A DNA stretch of 64,000 nucleotides from positions 62,001 to 126,000 of the forward strand of contig NZ_JAJVHF010000003.1 of NCBI RefSeq assembly GCF_022171985.1, read 5' to 3'. Each line of letters starts with the position of its first letter. Position 1 is the stretch's first letter. Below are positions 47,392 through 58,860 of the stretch, piece by piece. The position numbers and the translations under genes were made by a program. The notes below the pieces were generated by a model that worked only from the letters and a program-made list of their open reading frames with translations, ran no database searches and was not told the origin of the DNA. Origin of the DNA: Huaxiibacter chinensis. GTDB taxonomy: Bacteria; Pseudomonadota; Gammaproteobacteria; Enterobacterales; Enterobacteriaceae.

Positions 47392-49059
47392 ATGTTGAAC
47401 CGTATCCGCGTTGTCACGATGCTGATGTTGGTGCTGGTCATTTTCGCACTTCTTCAGCTCATTTCTGGTGGGTTATTTTTCTCATCGTTAAAACAAAACC
47501 AGCAGAGTTTTGCCACCTCTAACGATTTGCGTTTACAGCAAAGTGAACTGACTTCCACCTGGGACCTGATGCTGCAAACGCGTATCAACCTGAGCCGTTC
47601 ATCCGCCCGCATGATGATGGATCCGACTAATCAGCAGAGCACGGCGAAAACCGATCTGTTGAAAAACGCGCGGGCCACGCTGGCGGAGGCTGCTAAACAT
47701 TACAACACCTTCAAATCCATCGCGCCGCTGCCTGCCATGGCGCAGGCGACACAGGATATCGACGAAAAATATCAACGCTATTTTGCCGGTCTGACGGAGC
47801 TGACGCAGTTCCTGGAGAGCGGCAACATGGATGCTTATTTCGCGCAGCCGACTCAGGGAATGCAAAACGCGCTGGGTGCGGCCCTGACGGCGTATGCCAC
47901 TGCCAGCAACGATCAGTATCACGGTGCCTTTACCGAAAGCCAAAAAGACTATCGCTTTGCCAAATGGCAAATGGGCATTCTTGCGCTGGCACTGGTGATT
48001 GTCCTGATCGGCGTGTGGGTGGGTATTCGCCACATTCTGCTTAATCCGTTAGGGCGGGTAATTGCGCATATCCGTGAAATAGCCGGGGGCAACCTCACCA
48101 ATACGCTGAGCATTTCCGGGCGTAACGAGATGACGGAGCTGGCCAGCACGGTTGACCATATGCAGCGTTCGCTTATCGCCACCGTAACCGATGTGCGTCA
48201 GGGGTCGGATGCGATTCACAGCGGCACCAGTGAAATCGCCATGGGCAATAACGATCTTTCGTCCCGAACGGAGCAGCAAGCCTCTGCCCTGGAAGAGACG
48301 GCCGCCAGCATGGAAGAGTTAACCGCTACCGTGAAGCAAAACGCCGAGAATGCGCGTCAGGCGTCACTCCTGGCAGAGAGCGCCTCCGAAACGGCGCAGC
48401 GTGGCGGAAAAGTGGTGGACGGGGTGGTGAAAACCATGCACGACATCGCGGGCAGTTCGAAGAAAATCGCCGACATCACCAGCGTGATCGACGGTATCGC
48501 TTTCCAGACCAATATCCTGGCCCTGAACGCGGCGGTGGAAGCGGCCCGTGCCGGTGAGCAGGGGCGAGGGTTTGCCGTGGTCGCCGGTGAAGTGCGTAAC
48601 CTGGCCAGCCGCAGCGCCAATGCCGCAAAAGAGATTAAGGCACTGATTGACGATTCCGTCTCACGGGTCAATACCGGCTCGGTGCTGGTTGAAAGCGCGG
48701 GGGAAACCATGGGTGAAATCGTGAACGCCGTGACCCGGGTGACCGACATTATGGGTGAGATTGCCTCTGCTTCTGACGAACAGAGTCGCGGTATCGATCA
48801 GGTGGCGCTGGCCGTCTCAGAGATGGATCGCGTCACCCAACAAAACGCCGCACTGGTGCAGGAATCTGCCGCCGCCGCGGCCGCCCTGGAAGATCAGGCG
48901 AGCCGTCTGAAGAGGGCCGTTTCAGCGTTTCGCCTTAGCGTAACGCCAACACATTCGGAAACGTCACGTGACGTGCCTGCCATGGCCGCAACGGCTGTCA
49001 GGGGGAGCGCGCTACGGGCAACAGCAAATGGACAAGATAATAACTGGGAAACATTTTGA
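47392..49059 (+). CDS. tar: Methyl-accepting chemotaxis protein Tar (aspartate-type)
   Basis: A 555-residue transmembrane receptor. TM1 about 7-30, periplasmic four-helix domain 31-190, TM2 about 194-214, HAMP 215-268, signalling domain with hairpin tip [20 protein letters not shown], and the C-terminal NWETF docking pentapeptide for CheR and CheB. The aspartate-binding arginines of Tar are present at R64, R69 and R73 ([15 protein letters not shown]). It begins the tar-tap-cheRBYZ operon, with its own sigma-28 promoter and AGAGAAGGTG ribosome site. Confidence 0.95.
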   Translation: MLNRIRVVTMLMLVLVIFALLQLISGGLFFSSLKQNQQSFATSNDLRLQQSELTSTWDLMLQTRINLSRSSARMMMDPTNQQSTAKTDLLKNARATLAEAAKHYNTFKSIAPLPAMAQATQDIDEKYQRYFAGLTELTQFLESGNMDAYFAQPTQGMQNALGAALTAYATASNDQYHGAFTESQKDYRFAKWQMGILALALVIVLIGVWVGIRHILLNPLGRVIAHIREIAGGNLTNTLSISGRNEMTELASTVDHMQRSLIATVTDVRQGSDAIHSGTSEIAMGNNDLSSRTEQQASALEETAASMEELTATVKQNAENARQASLLAESASETAQRGGKVVDGVVKTMHDIAGSSKKIADITSVIDGIAFQTNILALNAAVEAARAGEQGRGFAVVAGEVRNLASRSANAAKEIKALIDDSVSRVNTGSVLVESAGETMGEIVNAVTRVTDIMGEIASASDEQSRGIDQVALAVSEMDRVTQQNAALVQESAAAAAALEDQASRLKRAVSAFRLSVTPTHSETSRDVPAMAATAVRGSALRATANGQDNNWETF

Positions 49060-49102
49060 CTAAAAGTTAACTGCGGCTGCTGGCCGCGTGATGGGAGCGT
49101 GG

Positions 49103-50704
49103 ATGTTAAATCGTATTCGTATCTCGACCACACTGTTTTTGATTTTGATCCTTTGTGGCGTATTGCAGGTTGGCAGTAACGGGTTGTCTTTTTGGGCTTT
49201 TCGCGATGGCTATCAAAACATACAGGAAGTTGAGACGAGTAACCAGCAGCGCGCTTTGCTGGCGCAAACGCGGGCCGTGCTTTTGCAGGCCAGTACTGCG
49301 CTGAATAAGGCCGGGACCTTAACCGCGCTGAGCTATCCGCCAGACGATATTAAAGCGTTAATGACCACCGCGCGCGGCAGCCTGCAGCAGGCAGACAGCC
49401 AGTTTAAAGCCTTACTTGAGCAGAACGCGGTCAGTGAAAAAGGCAAGGCGTTGCAGGCCCGGATGAAGAAAAGCTATGCGCAGTGGCACAGCGACCTGGA
49501 GCATCAGGCAACCTGGCTTGAGAACAATCAGCTGTCCGATTTCCTCACCGCACCGGTACAGGAGTCGCAGGCCGCATTCGATAAGAGTTTCGAGGCGTGG
49601 CAGCAGGAAATTAACCACATTGTCGAGGCGGCGAGCAGCGACAGTCGGGCCAGCTATCACATGTCAGGGGTCATCTTTATCACTATGGTGATTCTGGCGG
49701 CGCTTCTGACCAGCGCGGCGCTTTTGTGGTCACGCAGAATGATTGTCTTACCGCTGGCCATTATCAGCAGCCATTTTGAGAGCATTGCCAAAGGCGATCT
49801 CGCACGCCCGGTTGCGGTATATGGACGGAATGAAATTTCGGCGATCTTTGCCAGCCTGAAGGCCATGCAGACCTCATTGCGTCAGACGGTCACCGAGGTG
49901 CGGCAGGGGAGTTATGCGATGCATACCGGTATTTCGGAAATCGCGGCCGGGAACAATGATTTGTCGTCGCGCACCGAACAGCAGGCGGCCTCGCTGGCAG
50001 AAACTGCCGCCAGCATGGAGCAGCTGACGGCCACGGTCGGACAAAATGCCGACAACGCGCGTCAGGCGTCGGATCTGGCTAAAAATGCCGCGCATACGGC
50101 GAAAAAGGGGGGCGATCAAACCACCCATGTGGCCAGCACAATGCAGCAGATTGCCACCAGTTCGCAGAAGATTGGCGACATCATTAGCGTGATTGATGGT
50201 ATTGCCTTCCAGACCAATATTCTGGCGCTGAACGCAGCGGTGGAAGCGGCGCGGGCCGGAGAACAAGGCCGCGGTTTTGCGGTTGTCGCAGGAGAAGTAC
50301 GCAACCTTGCCAGCCGCAGCGCCAATGCCGCCAAAGAGATCAAAGTGTTGATCGAGGAGTCCGTCTCCCGCGTGCAGCAGGGCGCACAGCTGGTGGACAC
50401 CGCCGCGAAGACCATGACGGAGATCGTCACGTCAGTCACGCGGGTCAATGACATTATGGGCGAAATTGCTTCCGCCTCGGACGAACAACGTCGGGGAATT
50501 GAGCAGGTCGCTCAGGCAGTAACCCAGATGGATCAGGTAACGCAACAGAACGCGTCTCTCGTTGAAGAGGCCGCTTCCGCTACCGACCAACTGGCCAGCC
50601 AGGCCGATCATCTGACCAGCCTGGTGGCCGTTTTTACTATTACAGAGCATGTTGAAAAAGCAGTAGATGTCGGGCGGTCACAAGCCGTGCCAGTTGTATC
50701 CTGA
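49103..50704 (+). CDS. tap: Methyl-accepting chemotaxis protein Tap (dipeptide/pyrimidine-type)
   Basis: A 533-residue receptor close to E. coli Tap (535). Near-identical start [23 protein letters not shown] 49103 was chosen on this basis. It has TM1, a periplasmic domain with [22 protein letters not shown]2 about 190-212, HAMP and the conserved signalling tip. It lacks the NWETF tail, ending PVVS, so it depends on Tar or another receptor for efficient CheR methylation. In E. coli Tap senses dipeptides with the binding protein DppA, and pyrimidines. Confidence 0.94.
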   Translation: MLNRIRISTTLFLILILCGVLQVGSNGLSFWAFRDGYQNIQEVETSNQQRALLAQTRAVLLQASTALNKAGTLTALSYPPDDIKALMTTARGSLQQADSQFKALLEQNAVSEKGKALQARMKKSYAQWHSDLEHQATWLENNQLSDFLTAPVQESQAAFDKSFEAWQQEINHIVEAASSDSRASYHMSGVIFITMVILAALLTSAALLWSRRMIVLPLAIISSHFESIAKGDLARPVAVYGRNEISAIFASLKAMQTSLRQTVTEVRQGSYAMHTGISEIAAGNNDLSSRTEQQAASLAETAASMEQLTATVGQNADNARQASDLAKNAAHTAKKGGDQTTHVASTMQQIATSSQKIGDIISVIDGIAFQTNILALNAAVEAARAGEQGRGFAVVAGEVRNLASRSANAAKEIKVLIEESVSRVQQGAQLVDTAAKTMTEIVTSVTRVNDIMGEIASASDEQRRGIEQVAQAVTQMDQVTQQNASLVEEAASATDQLASQADHLTSLVAVFTITEHVEKAVDVGRSQAVPVVS

Positions 50705-50723
50705 ACGTGATTAAGAAGGCGCT

Positions 50724-51590
50724 ATGACCTCACCACAGCCCACCGGGCAATCGTCATTACTGATGCAGATGACACAGCGCCTCGCGCTGTCCGACGCGCA
50801 TTTTCGTCGGATATGTCAGTTAATCTATCAGCGTGCGGGGATCGTGCTTGCCGATCACAAACGTGACATGGTTTACAACCGCCTGGTGCGTCGTTTACGC
50901 ACCCTTGAGCTGGATGACTTTGGTCGTTATCTGGGCATGCTGGAGGCCAATCCAAACAGCGCAGAGTGGCAAGCGTTTATTAACTCGCTGACCACCAACC
51001 TGACGGCGTTTTTCCGCGAGGGCCATCACTTCCCGGTTCTTGCAGAGCACTCTCGCCGTCGCTCAGGCGAGTACCGCGTCTGGAGCGCAGCAGCCTCCAC
51101 CGGCGAGGAGCCGTACTCCATCGCCATTACGCTGGCCGATGCGCTGGGTATGGCGCCGGGGCGCTTTAAGGTTTTTGCCAGTGATATTGATACCGAGGTG
51201 CTGCAAAAAGCGCAGAGCGGTATCTATCGTCTGGACGAACTGAAAACGCTCTCGCCGCAGCAGCTACAGCGCTATTTCATGCGCGGCACTGGCCCACACG
51301 AGGGGCTGGTTCGCGTGCGACAGGAGCTGGCGAACTGCGTTGAATTTACGCAAATGAACCTGCTGGACAAGCAATACAACGTCCCCGGGCCATTTGACGC
51401 CATTTTTTGCCGTAACGTCATGATCTATTTTGACAAAACGACGCAGCAGGAGATCTTGCGTCGCTTTGTCCCGCAGCTGAAACCGGACGGATTACTGTTT
51501 GCGGGGCATTCTGAGAATTTCAGCAATCTCGTGCGCGAGTTTAGCCTTCGTGGGCAGACGGTTTACGCGCTGAGTAAGGATAAAGCATGA
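50724..51590 (+). CDS. cheR: Chemotaxis protein methyltransferase CheR
   Basis: A 288-residue SAM-dependent enzyme (E. coli 286) that methylates receptor glutamates. N-terminal helical domain (about 18-85) with [20 protein letters not shown]; the SAM domain shows [20 protein letters not shown] (motif I) and [21 protein letters not shown] beta subdomain binds the NWETF tail of Tar. cheB overlaps its stop by 4 bp. Confidence 0.96.
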   Translation: MTSPQPTGQSSLLMQMTQRLALSDAHFRRICQLIYQRAGIVLADHKRDMVYNRLVRRLRTLELDDFGRYLGMLEANPNSAEWQAFINSLTTNLTAFFREGHHFPVLAEHSRRRSGEYRVWSAAASTGEEPYSIAITLADALGMAPGRFKVFASDIDTEVLQKAQSGIYRLDELKTLSPQQLQRYFMRGTGPHEGLVRVRQELANCVEFTQMNLLDKQYNVPGPFDAIFCRNVMIYFDKTTQQEILRRFVPQLKPDGLLFAGHSENFSNLVREFSLRGQTVYALSKDKA

Positions 51591-52636
51591 GTAAAATCAG
51601 GGTGTTGTCTGTCGATGACTCGGCGCTGATGCGCCAGATTATGACGGAGATTATCAACAGTCACAGTGATATGGAAATGGTCGCGACGGCGCCCGATCCG
51701 CTGGTGGCGCGGGATTTAATTAAAAAATTCAATCCTGACGTGCTCACCCTGGATGTCGAAATGCCCCGTATGGATGGCATCGATTTCCTTGAGAAATTAA
51801 TGCGCCTGCGTCCCATGCCGGTGGTGATGGTCTCCTCCCTGACGGGAAAAGGCTCTGAAATTACGCTTCGCGCGCTGGAATTGGGGGCGGTGGATTTTGT
51901 CACCAAACCGCAGCTGGGTATCCGTGAAGGGATGCTGGCCTACAGCGAAATGATCGCCGACAAGATTCGCACCGCCTCGCGTGCGAAGCTTGCCGCGCAT
52001 AAACCGACAGCGGCACCCGTTGCGCTGAAGGCCGGGCCGCTGCTCAGCTCTGAAAAACTGCTGGTTATCGGTGCGTCAACGGGGGGAACAGAGGCAATTC
52101 GCCATGTACTCCAGCCATTGCCTCTCTCAAGCCCGGGTATTCTTATTACCCAGCATATGCCGCCAGGTTTTACCCGCTCCTTTGCTGAGCGCCTGAACAA
52201 GCTGTGTCAGATCAGCGTGAAAGAGGCGGAGGACGGTGAACGCGTTCTGCCGGGCCATGCTTATATCGCGCCGGGGGATAAGCATATGGAGCTGGCGCGC
52301 AGCGGTGCAAACTATCAAATCAGAATTCATGACGGCCCGCCGGTTAACCGGCATCGTCCGTCTGTGGATGTGTTGTTTCATTCGGTGGCAAAACATGCGG
52401 GGCGCAATGCCGTTGGGGTGATCCTGACGGGTATGGGCAACGACGGTGCCGCCGGAATGCTCGCCATGCACCAGGCCGGGGCCTGGACCATTGCGCAGAA
52501 TGAAGCAAGTTGTGTGGTGTTCGGCATGCCGCGTGAGGCCATCAATATGGGTGGCGTGAGCGAAGTGGTCGATCTTAGCCAGGTAAGCCAACAAATGTTG
52601 GCAAAAATCAGTGCCGGACAGGCAATACGTATTTAA
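51587..52636 (+). CDS. cheB: Chemotaxis response regulator/methylesterase CheB
   Basis: A 349-residue two-domain protein, the E. coli length. Receiver domain 1-125 with phosphoacceptor D56 ([12 protein letters not shown]) and DFVTKPQ; linker; methylesterase domain from about 155 with the catalytic serine in [13 protein letters not shown], histidine in [12 protein letters not shown] and aspartate in [12 protein letters not shown]. It removes methyl groups and deamidates receptors when phosphorylated by CheA. Confidence 0.96.
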   Translation: MSKIRVLSVDDSALMRQIMTEIINSHSDMEMVATAPDPLVARDLIKKFNPDVLTLDVEMPRMDGIDFLEKLMRLRPMPVVMVSSLTGKGSEITLRALELGAVDFVTKPQLGIREGMLAYSEMIADKIRTASRAKLAAHKPTAAPVALKAGPLLSSEKLLVIGASTGGTEAIRHVLQPLPLSSPGILITQHMPPGFTRSFAERLNKLCQISVKEAEDGERVLPGHAYIAPGDKHMELARSGANYQIRIHDGPPVNRHRPSVDVLFHSVAKHAGRNAVGVILTGMGNDGAAGMLAMHQAGAWTIAQNEASCVVFGMPREAINMGGVSEVVDLSQVSQQMLAKISAGQAIRI

Positions 52637-52646
52637 TGAGGAGTAG

Positions 52647-53042
<396 letters not shown>

Positions 53043-53052
53043 GGTGTTGGTC

Positions 53053-53697
53053 ATGTTGCAACCTGCTATGAAACCTGTTGAAGAACATTCGCCAAGCGAC
53101 ATTATTGCCCGTATCGGTAGCCTGACGCGCATGCTGCGTGACAGCCTGCGCGAGCTGGGTCTGGATCAGGCGATTGCTGAAGCGGCAGAGGCGATTCCTG
53201 ACGCACGCGACCGTCTGGACTATGTGGTCCAGATGACGGCACAGGCCGCCGAACGTGCCCTGAACAGCGTTGAGGCTTCTCAGCCGCATCAGGATGAGAT
53301 GGAGAAAGGCGCTAAAGCGCTGAGCAAGCGTTGGGATGAGTGGTTTGAAAACCCGATTGAGCTTGCCGATGCACGTGAGCTGGTCACCGACACGCGTCAG
53401 TATCTTGGCGACGTGCCAGGGCACACCAGCTTCACCAATGCGCAATTGCTCGACATCATGATGGCGCAGGATTTCCAGGACCTGACGGGTCAGGTTATCA
53501 AGCGCATGATGGACGTGATTCAGGAAATCGAGCGTCAGCTTCTGATGGTGCTGCTGGAGAACATGCCAGAACCGTCGGCGCGACCTAAGCGTGAGAATGA
53601 GAGCTTGCTTAACGGGCCTCAGCTTGACACGACCAAAGCGGGCGTGGTGGCGAGTCAGGATCAGGTCGACGATCTGCTGGACAGTCTCGGCTTCTGA
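53053..53697 (+). CDS. cheZ: CheY-P phosphatase CheZ
   Basis: A 214-residue helical phosphatase; ATG 53053 after GAGGTG gives exactly the E. coli length, whereas an in-frame ATG 9 bp upstream is unlikely. The active segment [20 protein letters not shown] holds the catalytic Asp and Gln, and the C-terminal CheY-docking peptide [12 protein letters not shown] is intact. Last gene of the tar operon. In E. coli flhB follows; here a 5-kb fimbrial operon on the other strand lies between. Confidence 0.95.
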   Translation: MLQPAMKPVEEHSPSDIIARIGSLTRMLRDSLRELGLDQAIAEAAEAIPDARDRLDYVVQMTAQAAERALNSVEASQPHQDEMEKGAKALSKRWDEWFENPIELADARELVTDTRQYLGDVPGHTSFTNAQLLDIMMAQDFQDLTGQVIKRMMDVIQEIERQLLMVLLENMPEPSARPKRENESLLNGPQLDTTKAGVVASQDQVDDLLDSLGF

Positions 53698-53704
53698 TCT
53701 TTAT

Positions 53705-53738
53705 GCGGCCTCAGGGGAGTGATACCCCTTGAGGCCGC
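53705..53738. terminator. Long hairpin between cheZ and the fimbrial operon
   Basis: GCGGCCTCAGGGG pairs with CCCCTTGAGGCCGC (one bulge), a 13-bp stem between the convergent ends of cheZ and the fimbrial adhesin gene. There is no T-run, so it is a strong hairpin but an imperfect intrinsic terminator. Confidence 0.6.
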
Positions 53739-53743
53739 GTGAT

Positions 53744-54889
53744 TTAGCGCAGATCCATCTTAACCGTCACGTTCCCTTCAAAGGCGCCCGCCGTCGGCGT
53801 TGCCGTGGTTGTGCTGACCGGGGCAGCCTGTATTTTTATCATCCCGTTGCCAGAATCATCCAGCGCGACAGGAAATTCATAGCTTCCATCCAGCGCCACA
53901 TCCTGGCTGTTTTCATCATAAATGCGTACGCCGAGGTCCTCTTTATTCAGCATTTTTGCAACAGAGGGCATACTGCTGTCCGCGATGCCCTGATCGGCCG
54001 TTAACGTCAGCTTGATCCGGCCCGCACTCCCTACGGCGTTGGCATCGCAATGGTAACGAATATCGACATTTTTCAGGGCGAAGCCGCCTGGCGGCTGTCC
54101 TTTCTCAATAAACTGTTTACTGACCAGGGTGCCAAAATCGACTTCGATGGTGCTGCCTTCGTTGATCGTGCAGCTTAACGGCGCCGTAATCGCGCCGCCC
54201 AGCCAGATGTTAGAGACCAGCTCTGCCTGGGTCGCATCGCAGGTGCCGGTGTCAAAAAAGAGGCAGGCAAAATTTTGCACGACAATAGTAGGGGGGATGA
54301 CCTCTTCACCGAGAATGGATTTTTTTACATGCATCGTCATGTTAATCACATTCCAGCGAAAGTGGCGTTTAACGGACGTCGACCCTGACGGTCGGGTGCT
54401 CTCGCTGCATACGCTCGCTTCACCTTCCGTCACCTGCCAGATTTCAATCTCATTTTTGCGCGACCCAACCGGGGTAGGGTATTCGTTGATGTCGAGAGGA
54501 AACAGGCCGCCGCCGTCCGGTGAGCGCACAGCATCACTGTAGCCTCCTACATCTACGTCAATGCTGTCGGTCAGATAACCGAAACCGCTGATGCCCGGGC
54601 GTAACGGGCTGCCAGCCTGAACGTACTCCTTAATTATCGTGTCAGGATAGAGGTTAAGGGGACAGGAGCAGTTGGCCTCGACGTCCGGCCCATCGCCGAT
54701 CAGATGTTGGTTAAGAGGGATGTTACGGTTTGCGACGTTCTCTGACGCCGTTAATTCCCGATTAAAAGAAATGTAGTAATCCTGCGGCGAGCTAAAGCAG
54801 TTGCGCAGGATTGTGGCCGCCTGCGCGGTAGCCGGCAGCATGATGCAAAGCATGGCGCCAATAATGATATTTTGTTTGTTCATAAACAT
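53744..54889 (-). CDS. Fimbrial tip adhesin (two-domain)
   Basis: A 381-residue secreted protein. Signal MNKQNIIIGAMLCIMLPATAQA; N-terminal receptor-binding region about 25-235 with five or more cysteines (CFSSP, CSCPLN, SVCSES, FACLFFDTGTC) and no homology I recognise; C-terminal pilin domain about 240-381 with LSCTINEGSTIEVDFGTLVS and the end AGAFEGNVTVKMDLR. It is last in a subunit-chaperone-usher-adhesin operon, the usual place for an adhesin. Receptor unknown. Confidence 0.82.
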   Translation of the reverse strand: MFMNKQNIIIGAMLCIMLPATAQAATILRNCFSSPQDYYISFNRELTASENVANRNIPLNQHLIGDGPDVEANCSCPLNLYPDTIIKEYVQAGSPLRPGISGFGYLTDSIDVDVGGYSDAVRSPDGGGLFPLDINEYPTPVGSRKNEIEIWQVTEGEASVCSESTRPSGSTSVKRHFRWNVINMTMHVKKSILGEEVIPPTIVVQNFACLFFDTGTCDATQAELVSNIWLGGAITAPLSCTINEGSTIEVDFGTLVSKQFIEKGQPPGGFALKNVDIRYHCDANAVGSAGRIKLTLTADQGIADSSMPSVAKMLNKEDLGVRIYDENSQDVALDGSYEFPVALDDSGNGMIKIQAAPVSTTTATPTAGAFEGNVTVKMDLR

Positions 54890-54898
54890 GACAATTCC

Positions 54899-57442
54899 CT
54901 ACTGACAACGCGCACTGACGGAGCGTATTCCGGCATCTCGAGTGGATGGGTTTGTCGCATCCAGCGTTACGCTGGCACGGCACTGTTGGTTTGATTCATG
55001 ACCCCACTTAACGTCCAGCTCTGCCGTCTCTTTGACGCCGGCAAGATAGAGGATTCCGCTATCGTCAACGATGCCGCTCAGGACAGGGGTGCCTGAAGTT
55101 GTGGCAATCGCCCCAAAGGGGACCGCCTTACCGTCTGGCCGCGTCAGGGTAATCAGCAGGCGGTAACCCACGTGTGCATCGATATGGGCCATGACCGCCG
55201 CATTGCGGGAGGGAATCACCGTAACGGCAGTATCGCTGGAATCCACATCCTCTGGCAGACTGGTGGTATCGATGCGAATGCGGTTTTCCTGGTATGCCGT
55301 TAATGACGGGATCACCGCGTTACCCTGCCAGTCGGTCTGGATCCCTCGCTGGTTCTGGAAACGTACCCCCGGCGCGTTATTGGCGTTTATGATGGCAAAC
55401 TGACCGCCGAGGGGCTGGGCTAGCGTCACGCCATGAGGATGCGCCACGATGGCGCCGTTCACGCCGTAACTCAGATGCTGTGAATGGTCGGACGAACTAA
55501 AATAACCGGCGTTGATATTGGCGTACTGCGATCGGTAGCTGCCGTAGAGGTTGCTGGAGTCATTCCCGTCGTGGTTCGAAAGACTCTGCTGCAGGGAATA
55601 GCTCAGACGCTGATCGTCGAGCAAGGTGCCGCTTAATCCGAGATTGTGCTGGGTATACCCGTGTTTACTATTGCTGAGGTTATAGCTGCTCCAGGCATGC
55701 GGCAGCCATTTGCTTAACGGCAGACTCAGGCCAAAGGAGACCATCCGATCGCTCGCTTCGCCATTGGTTTTGCTGTAGCTATAGGCAAGATGGAAACTGA
55801 CGCCCGCCCAAACAGTATTTAAACCTGCGGATACGCTACGTTCTTTTTTTGAGGTGCCCCAGTAATCCTGCTGATAGCCGTTCAGATAGAGGCTGACCCC
55901 GGAAAGTGTCTGGCTAATGTTGGCCTGGATACGGTGACGTTTGTTGTAGCGATACAACAAATTGTCGTCATCGTCATTGTGTTCGACTTTTTGGTTGGCA
56001 TCGGCAAAGCTGTAATAACCGCTGCTTGAGTAACGGTAGCTGCCTAAGGTGAAATAGGTATCCGTGGCGTCAATTTTACCCGAGTAGAGCAGCCGCCAGG
56101 ACTGACCGGTGCTTTCCGAGCCGTCGTCGAGTCTCGTGTTGGCCAGGGTGACGTCGACCGAGATCGCGCCAGGCGCGCCGAGCGCAATCCCCGCACCGCT
56201 GTTGGCGGCCTGATAATCTTTTGACACCGTCAGCCCGCCAAACCAGGTCAAAATATTATTGATCCCATAGATGAGGCTTCCCTGAACAAAATCAGGCTCA
56301 TTCTGCTCGCTGCCGCTGTCCGCACGATAACGGCCAGCGGTAAATTCATATTTCATCTGCCCGGGGCGCTGCATTACCGCCACGCTGGAGATGGGCTGGG
56401 TGAAACGATGTTCCGTGCCGTCCGCTTCTTTCACCGTAACCTCAAGATCCCCGCTGTTGGTGGTGGAGAAGAGGTCGCTTATTTCGAAGGCCCCCGGCGC
56501 AACGTTTTGCTGATAGATGAGGTACCCATTTTGCCTGACCGACACTTCCGCATTCGAGCTGGCGATACCGCGTATAACCGGGGCGTAGCCACGCTGGCTG
56601 TAGGGCAGCATCTCTTCATCGGAGACCAGACTGACCCCACGATATTGCAGGCTGTCGAAAACCTCGCCGCGCGTGCTGCTTTCACCGGCGGTGAGCTGAG
56701 CTTTCAGGGCATCAATATCGTGCTCGATGTAGGTATTGATGGTGTCCCAGTGGCTTTCGTCCTCTGAATCACTCCAGGTGGAATAATTACGCAGGCGCCA
56801 GCCGCCCAGGTTGGCACCGGTCCGCAGGTTCAGATACTGGTTCGAGGTGGTATTGTGGTTTTCATCTTCGTTTTGCGCCCCCGAAAAGGTGTAATCCGTA
56901 AAGAGGACCGGCACTCCATCGTCCCACCGGGAAGGATCGATGTAATCCCGTGCATGGCCCGTCATAGCCGCCTGAGGAATGCTTAACTGCAGCGTCATGG
57001 TCGTGAAATCAAGCGTGGCGGATGCCTGAGAAATGTACGTTTCCAGGGAACGCGGCAGCGGTTTTTTAGCATCCAGCGCGGCCAGCGCCGGATAACCGTC
57101 GATATTGACACCCCATGTGCGCAGCATGTCCGGCGTGAGCTGCGGGACCAGCGCCCCCTGCGGCGTACTGATATAGGTAATATCGGCATCATCAAGCCGG
57201 TTATCATTCAAACGGACCCGGGAGGGATAAACGCCGGGAAGCTGGGCATTTGCCCGGGAGAAGAGCGAGAGGTCAATGTCCTGCTGCGTGAGCATCTCAC
57301 CTTCCAGCGAAGAAGGGGAGAAACGGTATTCACGGGCGGCCAACGAACAGCTCGTGAGCATCAGAATACCGCCCAGACACTGGATAAGCGGATTCAGTCG
57401 TAAGCCGTGTCGCGCAAGCAAGAGACGTTGTCCATAAGTCAT
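54899..57442 (-). CDS. Outer-membrane fimbrial usher (FimD/PapC family)
   Basis: An 847-residue usher. Signal and N-terminal domain (REYRFSPSSLEGEMLTQQDI, PGVYPSRVRLNDNRL), barrel with DSLQYRGVSLVSDEEMLPYS, GYAPVIRGIASSNAEVSVRQ, the plug region PGAFEISDLFSTTNSGDLEV, and C-terminal domains (RNAAVMAHIDAHVGYRLLIT). It has the usual PapC/FimD layout and length. It is not closely related to the SCPU usher at 43960. The gene follows the chaperone by 9 bp. Confidence 0.92.
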   Translation of the reverse strand: MTYGQRLLLARHGLRLNPLIQCLGGILMLTSCSLAAREYRFSPSSLEGEMLTQQDIDLSLFSRANAQLPGVYPSRVRLNDNRLDDADITYISTPQGALVPQLTPDMLRTWGVNIDGYPALAALDAKKPLPRSLETYISQASATLDFTTMTLQLSIPQAAMTGHARDYIDPSRWDDGVPVLFTDYTFSGAQNEDENHNTTSNQYLNLRTGANLGGWRLRNYSTWSDSEDESHWDTINTYIEHDIDALKAQLTAGESSTRGEVFDSLQYRGVSLVSDEEMLPYSQRGYAPVIRGIASSNAEVSVRQNGYLIYQQNVAPGAFEISDLFSTTNSGDLEVTVKEADGTEHRFTQPISSVAVMQRPGQMKYEFTAGRYRADSGSEQNEPDFVQGSLIYGINNILTWFGGLTVSKDYQAANSGAGIALGAPGAISVDVTLANTRLDDGSESTGQSWRLLYSGKIDATDTYFTLGSYRYSSSGYYSFADANQKVEHNDDDDNLLYRYNKRHRIQANISQTLSGVSLYLNGYQQDYWGTSKKERSVSAGLNTVWAGVSFHLAYSYSKTNGEASDRMVSFGLSLPLSKWLPHAWSSYNLSNSKHGYTQHNLGLSGTLLDDQRLSYSLQQSLSNHDGNDSSNLYGSYRSQYANINAGYFSSSDHSQHLSYGVNGAIVAHPHGVTLAQPLGGQFAIINANNAPGVRFQNQRGIQTDWQGNAVIPSLTAYQENRIRIDTTSLPEDVDSSDTAVTVIPSRNAAVMAHIDAHVGYRLLITLTRPDGKAVPFGAIATTSGTPVLSGIVDDSGILYLAGVKETAELDVKWGHESNQQCRASVTLDATNPSTRDAGIRSVSARCQ

Positions 57443-57451
57443 CTTGTTCTT

Positions 57452-58144
57452 TTATTCCTGAGCCAGAGTGGTGGTAAATTTTTCAGAGGCGTTGCCGTAA
57501 TCCGTAATACAGCGCCAGGTAACGTGCACGTCATTCGCTCGTTCGGGCAGCGGAAGAGTGACGCGGGAATGCGGGGCCACCATGTCAGCTTTATCGACCT
57601 GCTGGTTACCGACGTTCAGCATGTCAAACGTGCTGTAATAAGCGCCCTCGTTGATCGCCACGAGTTGATTCCCCTGGCGTACGAAGCGCAGGTTTTTGCA
57701 GTTGAGCGTAGGGGAACCCGTCAGCTCCGTAGGGCGCCAGAAAAGCTTCAGCCGGGTTTTATAGATGAGCCGTAACACATTTTTCGTGTCATCCTCTGCG
57801 GCAGTGGCCGGGATCGTCCGTACGTTCAGATAAAACAGCGATTCTTTGTCCCTGGGCAACGGCGTGCCGTTCCAGGTGATGCGCAGGCTTTGCTCTTTCT
57901 GTGGATCCAGGCGAAAAAGCGGCGGCGTGACAATGAACGGCCCACGGGTTTTCCCATCACCGGTATCCGTCCAGGACTGGATGAGCCATGGCAATTCGTT
58001 ATCGTTATTCTGCAGGAGAAGAGGCACTTCTTTTTTTGACGCTTCATAAACGATACGTGTGCGGCCAATCTGGATCCCTTTGGCATGGCAAAAGGAACCC
58101 GCCACTAAAGGCAGACAGAGAAATAAGTGCACTACTGTACGCAT
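57452..58144 (-). CDS. Periplasmic fimbrial chaperone (PapD/FimC family)
   Basis: A 230-residue chaperone. Start ATG 58142-58144 (MRTVVHLFLCLPLVAG) follows AAAGG and leads directly into a signal peptide ending SFCHA; a longer frame adds eight residues. Family signatures: GIQIGRTRIVYEASKKEVPL, PLFRLDPQKEQSLRI, SLFYLNVRTIPA and NVLRLIYKTRLKLFWRP. It caps fimbrial subunits before the usher. Confidence 0.92.
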   Translation of the reverse strand: MRTVVHLFLCLPLVAGSFCHAKGIQIGRTRIVYEASKKEVPLLLQNNDNELPWLIQSWTDTGDGKTRGPFIVTPPLFRLDPQKEQSLRITWNGTPLPRDKESLFYLNVRTIPATAAEDDTKNVLRLIYKTRLKLFWRPTELTGSPTLNCKNLRFVRQGNQLVAINEGAYYSTFDMLNVGNQQVDKADMVAPHSRVTLPLPERANDVHVTWRCITDYGNASEKFTTTLAQE

Positions 58145-58284
58145 ACAATAACCTTTAATAAAAAGCATCTGCGATAAACGAGTAATAGTCCGGGTTCAGA
58201 CCTGGACTATTTCCAAAAAAGCGCTCAGGAAATTAAAAAAACCCTGGAGGCTATAGATGCAATGAATAATAACGAGGCAGGTTA

Positions 58285-58860
58285 TTACCGGTATAAAATA
58301 TTAACTGTCATATCCGCATCCGCAGGACCTGGCGTAACGTCTGCAGAGAATGATTTATAACGTGCGTTAAAATCGGCTCTTATAGTATCATTGGTCACTT
58401 GTGTAAGCTGGATGTAAATCTGTCCTTCGGCGCCATCCATGGTAATGAACCGCGTATTTTGTCCAGCCGGACTCACGGCAATACCAATGCCGGTTGCGGC
58501 CGTATCACCTAATGAGTTGATTTTACTGACATCTAACAGAGTGGGCGACTTGGTTACTGCTGTCGTTCCTGTGAATGTAAGCTGTATAGACCGCAAGCCT
58601 TCACTACTCAAAGGGCAGTTGGCTAAAATGATTGAAAATGGAGACAGCGCGGTTTCTTTCCCCACTGTATCAAAGGTCGATTTCATAAAAGTTCCTAACG
58701 GAACGTTATTATCGTTTCCGTTATTTCCTTCAATCGTACAGCTCGGTTCAATAATCGAACCCGTAAAATGAACAACGCCTGCATTCATATCAGCAGCCGA
58801 TACGCTGACGCTTGCCAGTGCCATAACAGCACCTGCAACAATATTTTTCTTAAAATCCAT
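58285..58860 (-). CDS. Major fimbrial subunit (FimA-like pilin)
   Basis: A 191-residue pilin. Signal MDFKKNIVAGAVMALASVSVS, mature start ADMNAGVVHFTGSIIEPSC; a second cysteine in ILANCPLSSEGL gives the family disulfide; the C-terminus FSADVTPGPADADMTVNILYR ends with the typical penultimate aromatic. First gene of the operon, separated from the chaperone by 140 bp, so extra pilin transcripts are plausible. AAGGATTTC precedes ATG. Confidence 0.9.
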   Translation of the reverse strand: MDFKKNIVAGAVMALASVSVSAADMNAGVVHFTGSIIEPSCTIEGNNGNDNNVPLGTFMKSTFDTVGKETALSPFSIILANCPLSSEGLRSIQLTFTGTTAVTKSPTLLDVSKINSLGDTAATGIGIAVSPAGQNTRFITMDGAEGQIYIQLTQVTNDTIRADFNARYKSFSADVTPGPADADMTVNILYR

